Source: Oceanihabitans gracilariae
GTDB taxonomy: Bacteria; Bacteroidota; Bacteroidia; Flavobacteriales; Flavobacteriaceae
Assembly: GCF_042684485.1 (NCBI RefSeq)
Contig: NZ_JBHULM010000004.1
Span: 62,001 to 126,000 of the forward strand
Direction: 5' to 3'
DNA: 64,000 bases
Positions 43,636 through 52,508 of the stretch are shown here, piece after piece. Position numbers and translations under genes: made by a program. How positions within the stretch are numbered: the stretch's first letter is position 1; every line of letters begins with the position of its first letter. Below the pieces are notes generated by a model. It saw only the letters and a program-made list of their open reading frames with translations, made no database searches and was not told the DNA's origin.

Positions 43636-46326
43636 TTATCTTTTTAGGGTAAAGTGGTTAAAATATTCTCTTCCGTCTTGTAGTGTTACTGCAAACCAAT
43701 AATCATCACTTGGTAAATATTGTCCGTTAAATTTACCATCCCAACCAGGACCAATAGGACTTATTTGTTTTAGAAGTTTACCATAACGATCAAAAATTTT
43801 AATTTTTGTGTTTGGTTGAAACAAACTAGAAACTCCAGATACTTGCCAATAATCATTTATACCATCATTATTTGGTGTAAAAAACTTAGGAAAACCAATA
43901 ACAGAAACAATTTGTTCTACTATACCACAATCGTTTTTAGTATCTCTAATAGAAACGGTATAAAATCCGCCAGGAGCTACATTGGTAAATACATTACTAG
44001 TTTGGTAATAAGCGTATAAACCTGCATCATTAAAAAGGGCGTATTCATATTCTCCTTCACCAGAAGCGTAAACGGTTATGGTGTTATTTGAAGAAGCGTC
44101 TACAACAGTAATAGAGTCAATTGTAGCAATGTTTGAAGGTTCTATAGTGATGGTTCTAGATTGTTTACATCCATTACTATTGGTTACAGTTACTGTGTAA
44201 GTGCCTTCTTGATTAATTTGAATTTCATTTGTAGTTGCTCCAGTAGACCAAGCGTAGGTATAGTCATTAGGATTACCAATAACACCACTTTCAATACTTA
44301 TGGTTTCAGGATATGCATTTAAACAATAGAAAAGGGTTTCGTCTTCTTGTAATTCCGGAAGCGTATTTACAGTTAATGTAATTTCACTAATACCATAACA
44401 ATCATTAGCATTTTCTACTCTTGCAAATAATATTTGACTGTAAGCCGTTGTGTTTGTATAGGTTGTAGATACTTCGTTTTCTTCTAAAAGCGCATCATTA
44501 TAATTTTCATAATAATGTATGGTTAAACCAGCAGGTAAACCTAATAGAATATCACTCTCTGCAGTAGTTAAATCAAAGGTGTAAAATCCGTCTTCATTAC
44601 CATCATCATCACAAGCGTTAATGGTAGCGTTGTTGGCTTGTGTACTACTTACTTGTAAGGTTACTTCTGCAATTGTAGAACAACCAGCTGCTGCACTTCT
44701 TACTAGAGCATAAATGGTTTGTGGGTTGCTTGTGTTTTCAAAAACGTTATCTGCAATTGGGTTTAATTCATCTTCAGCATTAGTGAAAGAGCTGTAATAA
44801 GTTACTTCTAAATCTGGGTTTGATCCTGTTAAACTTTCATTAGCTTCTGTAAGATTAAAAATGGTTTCTCCATCATCAACACCATCTTCATCACATTGAA
44901 TAAGTACTGTGTTTGTCACTACAGGATTATCAAAATATTCAACAACCGCTTCGCCTTCTAGTGTTTCGCAATTATCACCAGGAAGTTCAATAAGCACCTC
45001 GTAGGTTCCTGCTTGAGTAATCTCTAAGTCATAGTCGCTTTCTGTTATTACGGTACCATCTTGCGACCAAATATAATCTGCACCTACAATGTTTTCGGCT
45101 GTTAAGGTATAATTATCTCCATCACATAAAGGTAGGTATGTAGACGCTTCTCCATTTTGAATAATATCTATTTTCTGATTAAAAAAAGAGGTTATAAAAG
45201 GAGGAAGGCCTTGTGTAGAATTAAGACCACCAAGATCAACACCAAAATGTTGGTAGTTTGATGCTGTTCCTGCTTCATTAGGATTATTTATTACACCTAA
45301 ATAAGGAATACCACTAGTGTAAGAGTTACTTAAGGTTCTGTATATTTTTCCGTTAGGTCCTAGTTGTAATGCACCTCTAAATAGGCTTTGTTCGTCTAAT
45401 AGTATTTGCGAATTATTAATATCTGCAGCAAAAAGATCAAACTGTACTAAAGACGAAGCATTATTTATAGCACTTCCTGTAGCGTCATTATAAGCGTGTA
45501 CATATAGGTATTGATTATTTGGTGAAAACTCTACACCATATGCGTAAGGATTAGACGTATTAATATTTAGGGTTACAGGGTTACTAACTATTCCTGTAGC
45601 TGTGTCAAAATCATATAAAAACATACCGCTAGTAGTGTTAGCAGAAGCTAGTTTTGTTCCATCAGGCGAAGTTTTTAAGTATCCTCTAGCATCTGTTATG
45701 CTTGTGGAAAAGGTAGATTTTACTGCATTGTTACTTACACCAGTCGTGGTAACTTCAAAAGCATGATAAGTATTGTAAGTGTCAGTGCTTCCGTTTAAGG
45801 AGGCTAAAGTTAAAACCCAAATAGACTCTGAGTCGCAGTCTTTTAAAACGGCTGTTATTTTTTCTGAACAAAGACTAAGTAAACTACTGTTTTTGTTAAC
45901 TACAGCACCAAAACCACCATCAAAACTCATGTCTACAGTAGAGTAATTTAAACCATCATTAGTACCATCTACAGCGTTGTCTACCGTAAAAATATAGTAA
46001 ATATCAGGATCACCAGGTTTAGGAACAACAATTGCAGATTGCGTACTAGATTCATCTCCATACAAATTACTACCATTACTCATTATACTGTGCATTCTGT
46101 TATAAACAGTAGAGCCGTCTGTATAAAAAAGTAAATTACCATTTTCATCCGAAATGGAAGAACAACCTTCTTTAGTGTTTAATTGTCCGTCTGTTAAAGC
46201 GGTAACAGCACCATTTAAAGTATTAAATTGAATTCCTGCATTTTCGCCAAAATACCAGTTAGATGCTTGGTCTTGAGAATAAGACATAGCAAAGGCTAGA
46301 AAAAGGAGGTAGAATATTTTTTTCAT
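43636..46326 (-). CDS. T9SS type B surface protein with propeller-like head
   Basis: A secreted protein of about 896 residues, first in the array. It has a signal peptide, then a head of about 370 residues with repeated blade-like strands: NWYFGENAGIQFN, GCSSISDENGNLLFYTDG, AYGVEFSPNNQYLYVH, QLGPNGKIYRTLSN. These are typical of a WD40/PQQ-like beta-propeller. CD-x-DG repeats, an Ig-like unit, a SprB-like unit and the C-terminal domain (FFTPNNDGINDYW, IFDRYGKLLKQ, HFTLKR) follow. An ATG at 46338 is in frame but lies about 8 nt after a -7 box, so the ATG at 46326 (MKKIFYLL) is chosen. Confidence 0.9.
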   Translation of the reverse strand: MKKIFYLLFLAFAMSYSQDQASNWYFGENAGIQFNTLNGAVTALTDGQLNTKEGCSSISDENGNLLFYTDGSTVYNRMHSIMSNGSNLYGDESSTQSAIVVPKPGDPDIYYIFTVDNAVDGTNDGLNYSTVDMSFDGGFGAVVNKNSSLLSLCSEKITAVLKDCDSESIWVLTLASLNGSTDTYNTYHAFEVTTTGVSNNAVKSTFSTSITDARGYLKTSPDGTKLASANTTSGMFLYDFDTATGIVSNPVTLNINTSNPYAYGVEFSPNNQYLYVHAYNDATGSAINNASSLVQFDLFAADINNSQILLDEQSLFRGALQLGPNGKIYRTLSNSYTSGIPYLGVINNPNEAGTASNYQHFGVDLGGLNSTQGLPPFITSFFNQKIDIIQNGEASTYLPLCDGDNYTLTAENIVGADYIWSQDGTVITESDYDLEITQAGTYEVLIELPGDNCETLEGEAVVEYFDNPVVTNTVLIQCDEDGVDDGETIFNLTEANESLTGSNPDLEVTYYSSFTNAEDELNPIADNVFENTSNPQTIYALVRSAAAGCSTIAEVTLQVSSTQANNATINACDDDGNEDGFYTFDLTTAESDILLGLPAGLTIHYYENYNDALLEENEVSTTYTNTTAYSQILFARVENANDCYGISEITLTVNTLPELQEDETLFYCLNAYPETISIESGVIGNPNDYTYAWSTGATTNEIQINQEGTYTVTVTNSNGCKQSRTITIEPSNIATIDSITVVDASSNNTITVYASGEGEYEYALFNDAGLYAYYQTSNVFTNVAPGGFYTVSIRDTKNDCGIVEQIVSVIGFPKFFTPNNDGINDYWQVSGVSSLFQPNTKIKIFDRYGKLLKQISPIGPGWDGKFNGQYLPSDDYWFAVTLQDGREYFNHFTLKR

Positions 46327-46345
46327 TTTAAAAAGCAATAGCTAC

Positions 46346-46353
46346 CAAAGGTA
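46346..46353 (-). promoter_or_regulatory. -7 box at the head of the surface-protein array
   Basis: Minus-strand TACCTTTG fits TAnnTTTG, 20 nt before the chosen ATG. It probably drives the first two genes, which are only 8 bp apart. Confidence 0.5.
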
Positions 46354-46388
46354 TTACATTTAATTCTGTAATAATTATAGAAGAATGT

Positions 46389-46430
46389 TAAAAAAACGAG
46401 AAGTTACAATTTATAAATCTCGTTTTTTTA
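46389..46430 (-). terminator. Terminator of the ABC permease gene
   Basis: A stem of an A-rich arm ending CGAGA and its complement TCTCG plus T run, with a 16-nt loop. The hairpin overlaps the last codons of the permease gene. Confidence 0.7.
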
Positions 46431-47235
46431 ATATTTTATAAGATAAAAACACAAAAAGAATTGTCCACCCAACAACAATTGCTAGTTCATACCCATGTAC
46501 AGCATAGTCATACGTAAGATCTGTTTTATCTGGAAACTTAGTCATCATGACACGTTGAAAAGGCTGATCTATTAATTTGTACATAGATTTTAAAGGAAAG
46601 AAATTCTGGATTTTCTCTGCCAATTCATAGTTGCTTTGCCAAGTAATTAAACCTAAAACAATGTATTCAAAAATGTATAAAATAAATAGGAAAGCTAAAG
46701 CAAAAGCAGAGCGTTTTACCAGCATACCAAAGAATAGACATAAAGTGAAAAAACCAACCAGCTTCACAAAATAGGCAACTAAAAAATTAGTTTCTCTAAA
46801 AATAATGCTAGCTTCGGTGTAGCTAGAGTAGTAAAGGCCAATAAAAAAAGAAGCCAATGCTATTAATACTGTAGCTATTAATGAAAAGAATACAATGGTA
46901 TAGAATTTAGAAAGTATAAATTCTTTTTTACTTAAACCATCAATTAAGTTTTGTTTTATGGTTTTGTTGCTATATTCATTACCAATCATGCTTACCACTA
47001 CAATAGCAAAAAAGAACTTGAATTGTGATGCAAAAAAGGTAGTAATATGCCAAATTATAGGGAAATTAAAGATGCCAAGTTCTCCTAATTCTAAAGTGAA
47101 AAAACCAAAGAAGTTTATTTTTATAGAAGAAAGAATCAGTACTGTGAAAGGCAAAATAAAGGAAACAAATATAAGTACTTTACTAGCTCTGTTTAGTAGT
47201 AGTTTTTGTAATTCAAGATTTAATAGTCGTAACAT
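46411..47235 (-). CDS. ABC-2 type permease
   Basis: A 274-residue integral membrane subunit with about six hydrophobic helices (near residues 18-38, 55-80, 104-130, 148-168, 178-198, 245-268), the ABC-2 family layout. The segment VVSMIGNEYSNKTIKQNLIDGLSKKEFILSKF is the conserved cytoplasmic coupling region. It follows the ATPase gene at 47328 by 92 bp with an intervening hairpin. The substrate is unknown; relatives include antimicrobial-peptide and sodium exporters. It lies just upstream of the surface-protein array, but a terminator separates them. Confidence 0.88.
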   Translation of the reverse strand: MLRLLNLELQKLLLNRASKVLIFVSFILPFTVLILSSIKINFFGFFTLELGELGIFNFPIIWHITTFFASQFKFFFAIVVVSMIGNEYSNKTIKQNLIDGLSKKEFILSKFYTIVFFSLIATVLIALASFFIGLYYSSYTEASIIFRETNFLVAYFVKLVGFFTLCLFFGMLVKRSAFALAFLFILYIFEYIVLGLITWQSNYELAEKIQNFFPLKSMYKLIDQPFQRVMMTKFPDKTDLTYDYAVHGYELAIVVGWTILFVFLSYKILKKRDL

Positions 47236-47287
47236 GAGATTGGTTTTGGTGTTTTACCTTTTTTTGTCTTTGATTCTTTTTTTAATC

Positions 47288-47325
47288 CAATACACTTTTC
47301 TTTTAAAAAATAAAGGAGTGTATTG
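47288..47325 (-). repeat. Intercistronic hairpin in the ABC operon
   Basis: CAATACACTTTT and its complement (two G-U pairs) form a 12-bp stem right after the ATPase stop codon, with no T run. It could be an mRNA processing or stability element that sets the ratio of ATPase to permease. Confidence 0.45.
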
Positions 47326-47327
47326 AA

Positions 47328-48227
47328 TTAGTTTAAATTATCTGTAAGCTGAAGAAATTGTTCTTCTAAACTTTCTTTACGTTTTACTAAATGCGATAAG
47401 ATGATGCCTTTTTCAAACATTAATTTATTGAAATCTGAAGCATCCATTGGTTCATTTAAAAAGGCAGTAATTAAACCGTTTTCAACTTTTATATTTTTAA
47501 AAGTAGTGTTGCTTTCTAGTAATTGAATTAAATCTTCTTGTTTGTCTGCTTTTAACTCAAAAAAGCCATGACTAGAAATCATTTCGTCAACACGACCAGC
47601 GTATAATTTTTCTCCTTTACGAAGCACCACAACATGCGAGCATACTTTTTCTACTTCGTCAAGAAGGTGCGAAGCTAAAAGAATGGTTGTTCCGCTTGCA
47701 GCTATATCTTTTATTATTTCTCTTATTTGATGAATTCCTTGCGGATCTAATCCGTTTGTAGGCTCGTCAAGTATTAATATTTCAGGATCATTTAGTAATG
47801 CCGAAGCAATAGCTAAACGTTGTTTCATACCTAAAGAGTAGGTATTAAACTTGTGGTTTTTTCTGTCTTCTAGACCAACAACTGCTAGTTTTTCTTCAAT
47901 TTTACTATAGCTTACTCCTTTAATTTTACAGACTAATTTTAAGTTTTGTGCAGCAGTCATGTATGGATAAAAGTTAGGACGTTCAATAATGGCGCCTACT
48001 TTTTTTAATGCATCGTGTGTAGATACTGTACCATCAAACCATTTAAAATCTCCATGTGTTTTGTTTACTACGTTTAAAACAATACCAAGTGTTGTAGATT
48101 TTCCGCTTCCGTTAGGTCCAAGAATACCATATACATTTCCTTTTTTAATGGTAAACGATAGGTCTTTTACAGCTGTGAGGTAACCAAATTTTTTGGTAAG
48201 GTTATTAATAGTTAAAATAGATTCCAA
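47328..48227 (-). CDS. ABC transporter ATP-binding protein
   Basis: A 299-residue ATPase subunit with Walker A GPNGSGKST (about residues 37-45), signature YSLGMKQRL (about 132-140), Walker B ILILDEPTNGLDP and the H-loop SHLLDEV. The C-terminal extension with short strands is typical of CcmA-like multidrug/bacitracin-type ABC-2 ATPases. It pairs with the permease at 46411. It is a different lineage from the NatA-like pair at 7742, whose signature motif is degenerate. Confidence 0.93.
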   Translation of the reverse strand: MESILTINNLTKKFGYLTAVKDLSFTIKKGNVYGILGPNGSGKSTTLGIVLNVVNKTHGDFKWFDGTVSTHDALKKVGAIIERPNFYPYMTAAQNLKLVCKIKGVSYSKIEEKLAVVGLEDRKNHKFNTYSLGMKQRLAIASALLNDPEILILDEPTNGLDPQGIHQIREIIKDIAASGTTILLASHLLDEVEKVCSHVVVLRKGEKLYAGRVDEMISSHGFFELKADKQEDLIQLLESNTTFKNIKVENGLITAFLNEPMDASDFNKLMFEKGIILSHLVKRKESLEEQFLQLTDNLN

Positions 48228-48292
48228 AATTAAAGCGGTTTGATTAGTTATAGGTAAGACGAAGGAAGTAAAAAAATGTTACATACTCAACA

Positions 48293-48330
48293 AAAAAAAG
48301 CACTCTAATTATAGTAATGTAGAGTGCTTT
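48293..48330 (-). terminator. Terminator of the ORF-3-like gene
   Basis: Stem AAAGCACTCT (48297-48306) with AGAGTGCTTT (48321-48330) and a 14-nt loop. On the minus strand it runs into a T run. It is 31 nt after the gene stop. Confidence 0.8.
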
Positions 48331-48360
48331 ATATATTAAGAATTGTAGGGTTAATATAGC

Positions 48361-48876
48361 CTAGTTCCAGTTTTCTTCAAAGTCTAGGTTATCATAATCA
48401 TCTACATCATATCCATCGTCAAATTCATCAAATTCTTCTAAATCGTCACTTTCAAAATTTTTGGTAGGAGCTTCGTCAGGAATTTGCCCATGAACAAACA
48501 TAAGGTTTGGATAGTCTGTACCTTCTGCTTCATCAACAATTTCAGCAAGTTCTACATAAAAAGTCCACATGCTTAAAAAGTCGTATACGTAAATTAGTTT
48601 GGTTTGCATTTCATGAACCACATCATTAATGGTGGTTTCGTTCATTAAACGAACTGTGTTTGCACCTTCACTAACATCAAACATAGATATTTCTTCACCT
48701 TGCTCCCAAGTATCATTACTTATGTAAAAGGAAGCCATTTCTAAACCATCAAAACCAAAAGATTGCGTAATGGTATTATGTAAGTCTTCTAAAGTATCTG
48801 TTTCACGAATTTCTAAATCACGAAAAATATCATCTTCCGTATCATTATCAAGTACTATTCTAAATCTGTAAATCAT
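48361..48876 (-). CDS. Plasmid pRiA4b ORF-3-like protein
   Basis: The 171-residue cytoplasmic protein matches the pRiA4b ORF-3-like family (also named IS1096 TnpR passenger family). Its features are an early YRFRIVLDND strand, DTLEDLHNTITQSFGFDGLEMASFYI and LIYVYDFLSMWTFYVEL. The C-terminal 45 residues are extremely acidic (FESDDLEEFDEFDDGYDVDDYDN). Despite the family name there is no transposase or plasmid context here. The molecular function is unknown. Confidence 0.85.
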   Translation of the reverse strand: MIYRFRIVLDNDTEDDIFRDLEIRETDTLEDLHNTITQSFGFDGLEMASFYISNDTWEQGEEISMFDVSEGANTVRLMNETTINDVVHEMQTKLIYVYDFLSMWTFYVELAEIVDEAEGTDYPNLMFVHGQIPDEAPTKNFESDDLEEFDEFDDGYDVDDYDNLDFEENWN

Positions 48877-48985
48877 TATAAAAAATTATTTTGCAAAGGT
48901 ACGATTTCCAACCCTCAAAACCCAAAAACTAAATTTGTAAATATTAAAACTAAATACTTCTTAAAGTATACTACCTTTTTTGTTT

Positions 48986-49999
48986 CTATTTACTAAAACG
49001 ATGCAATGTAAATGTCATGGCACTCAATAGAAAAAACGCACCTATTTGATGTGCTACACCTAAGGCTAATGGTACTTGGTAAACTATAGTAAATACACCT
49101 AATAAAAATTGTACTACTACTAGAATTAACAAAGAATTTACTGCTTTTAATTGGTATTTAGTACGTGTTAGTTTTTTAGATTGAAACCATATTAGTAAGA
49201 TAAAAACAACTACTAAATAAGCTGCTGTTCTGTGAATAAATTGAATACCACTTGGGTTTTCAATAAGGTTTTTATAAAACGGTTGTAGTATATAAACGGT
49301 TTCATGCATAAACTTTCCTTCATTCATTAAAGGCCAATGATTATGTAATAATCCAGCTTTTAATCCTGCTACAAAAGCACCATAAATTATTTGAAAAATT
49401 AAAACAACATAACCACCAATAATAAGGTTTCTAAATTTTTTGTCTACTGTTTTTCTTTCCGGAAAAATTAAATCTAAAGCTACCCATAAGGTTGCCGCAA
49501 AAGTTAAAAAGGCCGTTGTTAAATGTGCAGCCAATCTAAAATGACTTACATCTGGTTTATCTACCAAACCACTTTTTACCATATACCAACCTAAAAAGCC
49601 TTGAAAACCACCAAGAGCAAGAAGTACAATGCATTTTTTTATTGTTTTTTTAGTAAGCTGTTTGGTAGCCAAAAAGTATAAAAACGGAATAATAAAAACC
49701 ATACCAATTAATCTACCTATAACGCGATGTAGCCATTCCCAGAAATAGATACTTTTAAAATCTTCTAAGGTAAAATGCGAATGCAGTTTTTGAAACTCAG
49801 GATATTGTTGGTACAGCGCAAAAGCTTCTTGCCATGCTTGTTCGCCTATTGGCGGAATAGTACCTGTAATTAATTTGTAGTTTGAAATAGATAAACCAGA
49901 ATCTGTTAATCTAGTGATACCACCAACTACAACCATAATAAATATTAAGAAACATCCTGTAAATAGCCAGTAAATTACTTTTTTGTTGTCTTTTTTCAT
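48986..49999 (-). CDS. ctaA: Heme A synthase (COX15/CtaA)
   Basis: A 337-residue inner-membrane enzyme that oxidises the C8 methyl of heme O to give heme A for cytochrome aa3 oxidases. About eight transmembrane helices are present. The heme-ligand histidines lie in FWEWLHRVIGR, HFRLAAHLTTAF, FIHRTAAY and LGVAHQIGAF. The extracytoplasmic TRLTDSGLSIS segment is the family signature near the N-terminus. It is 2 bp downstream of the GNAT gene, so they are cotranscribed. Confidence 0.93.
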   Translation of the reverse strand: MKKDNKKVIYWLFTGCFLIFIMVVVGGITRLTDSGLSISNYKLITGTIPPIGEQAWQEAFALYQQYPEFQKLHSHFTLEDFKSIYFWEWLHRVIGRLIGMVFIIPFLYFLATKQLTKKTIKKCIVLLALGGFQGFLGWYMVKSGLVDKPDVSHFRLAAHLTTAFLTFAATLWVALDLIFPERKTVDKKFRNLIIGGYVVLIFQIIYGAFVAGLKAGLLHNHWPLMNEGKFMHETVYILQPFYKNLIENPSGIQFIHRTAAYLVVVFILLIWFQSKKLTRTKYQLKAVNSLLILVVVQFLLGVFTIVYQVPLALGVAHQIGAFFLLSAMTFTLHRFSK

Positions 50000-50001
50000 T
50001 T

Positions 50002-50451
50002 TTAAATTAATTCTTTTTCAAAGCACAAGCTGTTTTCAATATTTGCATATTGGCCATAGTTTGTTATTATTTTGTAATTATTTTTTTTGTAAAATGTTAC
50101 AGCTTCGGTTTGCCGTTTTCCGGTTTCTAGAATGCATTTTTTATAGCCTAATTGTTTTGCCCAATCTTCTAAAGCTTGTACTATTTTTGTGGCAACACCT
50201 TGACCTCTAGATTTGGTATTTGTATACATGCGCTTAATTTCAACGCTAGATGTGTTGTATTCTTTAAAAGCGCCACAACCAACAGGAACATTGTCTATAT
50301 AAGCAACAATAGTATTTTTTAAAACATCAATATTATTGAATTGGTTGTAAAAATCATGCTCTTCACCATCCATAATTTTTAAATATGCATCTAGTTGTTG
50401 TACTAAATGAATAAAGTCTGGGTTTTCTGAATTGGTTTTAACTAAATGCAT
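50002..50451 (-). CDS. GNAT family N-acetyltransferase
   Basis: A 149-residue acetyl-CoA-dependent transferase. The GNAT core is visible: VPVGCGAFKEY strand, VEIKRMYT, the acetyl-CoA loop SRGQGVATKIVQALEDWAKQLG, and CILETGKRQTEAVTFYKKNNYK. The substrate is unknown; the type resembles enzymes acting on small amines or amino acids. It is the first gene of a two-gene unit with ctaA. Confidence 0.88.
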   Translation of the reverse strand: MHLVKTNSENPDFIHLVQQLDAYLKIMDGEEHDFYNQFNNIDVLKNTIVAYIDNVPVGCGAFKEYNTSSVEIKRMYTNTKSRGQGVATKIVQALEDWAKQLGYKKCILETGKRQTEAVTFYKKNNYKIITNYGQYANIENSLCFEKELI

Positions 50452-50489
50452 TTTTTTGCTTTTTATTTACAAACACGAAACACCATGTG

Positions 50490-51905
50490 CTACTCACTTT
50501 TTGTTAGTCCTAAACGTTCACCTTCTTTTAGCATCAATTGAAAAGCGGCATCGTGTTCGTTAGGAATTACTCCTTCTAAAATGGCTTCTTTAATATGTTC
50601 TTTTATAACACCAATTTCGCGAGAAGGTTTTAAGTTGAAGGTTTTCATAATTTCTTCACCAGAAATTGGAGGCTGAAAATTACGTATGTGATCTCTTTCT
50701 TCTACCTCTACAATTTTTTCACGAACAATTTTAAAGTTGTTGTGGTATTTCTTGAATTTGTGAGGGTTTTTTGTAGTAATATCAGCTTCGCAAAGTGTCA
50801 TTAAATCATCTACATATTCACCAGCATCAAAAACCAATCGTCTTACAGCAGAATCTGTAACCTCTTGCGCTAAAACAATAGGTCTAGAGCTCATAAAAAC
50901 CATTTTTTGAACAAATTTCATTTTGTCATTTAATGGCATTTTTAGTCTTTTAAATAAATGGTAGACCATTTTAGAGCCTTCAAATTCATGTGCATGAAAG
51001 GTCCAACCTACTTTTTTACTAAATCTTTTTGTAGGAGCTTTACCAATATCGTGTAACAATGCAGCCCAACGTAACCATAGGTTATCTGTAGTTTTTGCAA
51101 TATTGTCTACCACTTCTAAAGTGTGGTAAAAATTGTCTTTATGTTTTTGTCCTTCAACCTCGTCAATTCCTTTTAAGGCTGTTAACTCTGGTAAAATATA
51201 TTGCAGTAGTCCTGTTTTTTCTAATAGTAGAAAACCTATAGAAGGTTTGTTTGCTTCCAGGATTTTATTTAATTCTACAACTATACGTTCTTTGGTTATT
51301 ATTTTTATTCTTTCGTTATTTCTAGTAATTGCGTTTAACGATTCTTTTTCAATAATAAAGTTTAGCTGTGTGGCAAAACGTATGGCACGCATCATACGAA
51401 GCGGATCATCACTATAAGTAATATCAGGATTTAATGGCGTTTTAATAATCTTAGCCTCTAAATCTTCTAAACCTTGAAAAGGATCTAAAAGTTCCCCAAA
51501 ATGGTCTTCAGATAAATTTAAAGCGAGTGCATTTATAGTAAAATCTCTTCTGTTTTGGTCGTCTTGTAACGTACCATTTTCAACAATAGGATTTCTACTG
51601 TTTTCATTATAAGATTCTTTTCTAGCACCAACAAACTCCACCTCAATACCATCAAAACGAAGCATTGCTGTACCATAGGTTTTAAATACTTGTACTTTAG
51701 GTTGGTTAGGTAGGTTTTTTGCTACTTGTTTTGCTAGCGCAATACCACTACCAACAGCAACAATATCAATATCTTTTGCAGTGCCACGATTTAAGATAAA
51801 ATCACGAACAAAACCACCAATAACATAGCTTTCAAGACCTAGTTCTTTAGCAGATTTTGAAATGGTTTTAAATATTTTATGTTGTAATGCGTTTTTGTAA
51901 TTCAT
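50490..51905 (-). CDS. cca: CCA tRNA nucleotidyltransferase with HD domain
   Basis: A 471-residue class II nucleotidyltransferase that adds or repairs the 3' CCA of tRNAs. The head has GGFVRDFIL and the catalytic DIDIV (about residues 43-47). DQNRRDFTINALA (about 123-135) and DPLRMMRAIRFA (about 165-176) are template-site motifs. An HD domain (LLHDIGKAPT, about 285-294) with HAHEFEGSKM is added, typical of bacterial versions with phosphatase/phosphodiesterase activity. It lies 40 bp downstream of the YrdC-type gene, another tRNA-modifying enzyme. Confidence 0.93.
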   Translation of the reverse strand: MNYKNALQHKIFKTISKSAKELGLESYVIGGFVRDFILNRGTAKDIDIVAVGSGIALAKQVAKNLPNQPKVQVFKTYGTAMLRFDGIEVEFVGARKESYNENSRNPIVENGTLQDDQNRRDFTINALALNLSEDHFGELLDPFQGLEDLEAKIIKTPLNPDITYSDDPLRMMRAIRFATQLNFIIEKESLNAITRNNERIKIITKERIVVELNKILEANKPSIGFLLLEKTGLLQYILPELTALKGIDEVEGQKHKDNFYHTLEVVDNIAKTTDNLWLRWAALLHDIGKAPTKRFSKKVGWTFHAHEFEGSKMVYHLFKRLKMPLNDKMKFVQKMVFMSSRPIVLAQEVTDSAVRRLVFDAGEYVDDLMTLCEADITTKNPHKFKKYHNNFKIVREKIVEVEERDHIRNFQPPISGEEIMKTFNLKPSREIGVIKEHIKEAILEGVIPNEHDAAFQLMLKEGERLGLTKSE

Positions 51906-51945
51906 TTTAATTTTTTACTCCTGTGTATGCGTGGCTAAAAGTATT

Positions 51946-52506
51946 TTACTTTCGTATAACTTTAACAACACCATCGCGACTTAACTTGATAATAGAGGAT
52001 GGTTTTGTTGCCTTTTTTTCGTGGTGCAAATTTACAACATAGTCCACACCTTTTATAATCTCCTGAGATATTTCTTTAAAGGATTTTGGAGTAGGAGCAC
52101 CACTAATATTTGCTGAGGTAGAAACTATAGCACCATTTAGTTTTCTGCATATTTGATAGCAAAATTCATCATCAGGAATTCTAATAGCAATGGTTTTGTC
52201 TTCGGCAATTAAATTAGGAGCAAGGTTTTGCGCATCATCATAAATAATAGTTATTGGTTCTTCTGCAATATCAAAAATGCTTTGTGCAGCGTCAGGAACT
52301 GTTTTTACGTATTTTTTTAGCATTCTATCATCTGCAACCAAGCAAATCATAGCCTTAGTTTCTATACGTTTTTTTAGTTTGTAAATTTTAGCAACGGCTT
52401 CTGCATTGGTAGCATCACAGCCAATTCCCCAAACGGTATCTGTAGGATATAAGATTATTCCGCCTTGTTTAAGAACTTCTATTGTTTTTTTTATTTCTTG
52501 ATGCAT
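51946..52506 (-). CDS. tsaC: L-threonylcarbamoyladenylate synthase
   Basis: A 186-residue YrdC/Sua5-family enzyme that makes threonylcarbamoyl-AMP, the first step of t6A37 synthesis on tRNAs. Features are GGIILYPTDTVWGIGCDA (about residues 14-31), KIYKLKKR, IAIRIPDDEF and the IVSTSANISGAPTP signature near residue 130. The Sua5 C-terminal domain is absent, which gives the short TsaC type. It is followed 2 bp upstream by the glycosyltransferase-like gene, so it is cotranscribed with envelope genes. Confidence 0.9.
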   Translation of the reverse strand: MHQEIKKTIEVLKQGGIILYPTDTVWGIGCDATNAEAVAKIYKLKKRIETKAMICLVADDRMLKKYVKTVPDAAQSIFDIAEEPITIIYDDAQNLAPNLIAEDKTIAIRIPDDEFCYQICRKLNGAIVSTSANISGAPTPKSFKEISQEIIKGVDYVVNLHHEKKATKPSSIIKLSRDGVVKVIRK

Positions 52507-52508
52507 AA

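Noticed and set aside
46958..47326. Plus-strand frame of 122 codons across the ABC permease start
   Set aside because: It is antisense to a clear permease and to the intercistronic hairpin.
48361..48876. Mobile element, because the family is named after a plasmid ORF and IS1096
   Set aside because: No transposase, terminal repeats or composition change is present; the name is historical.
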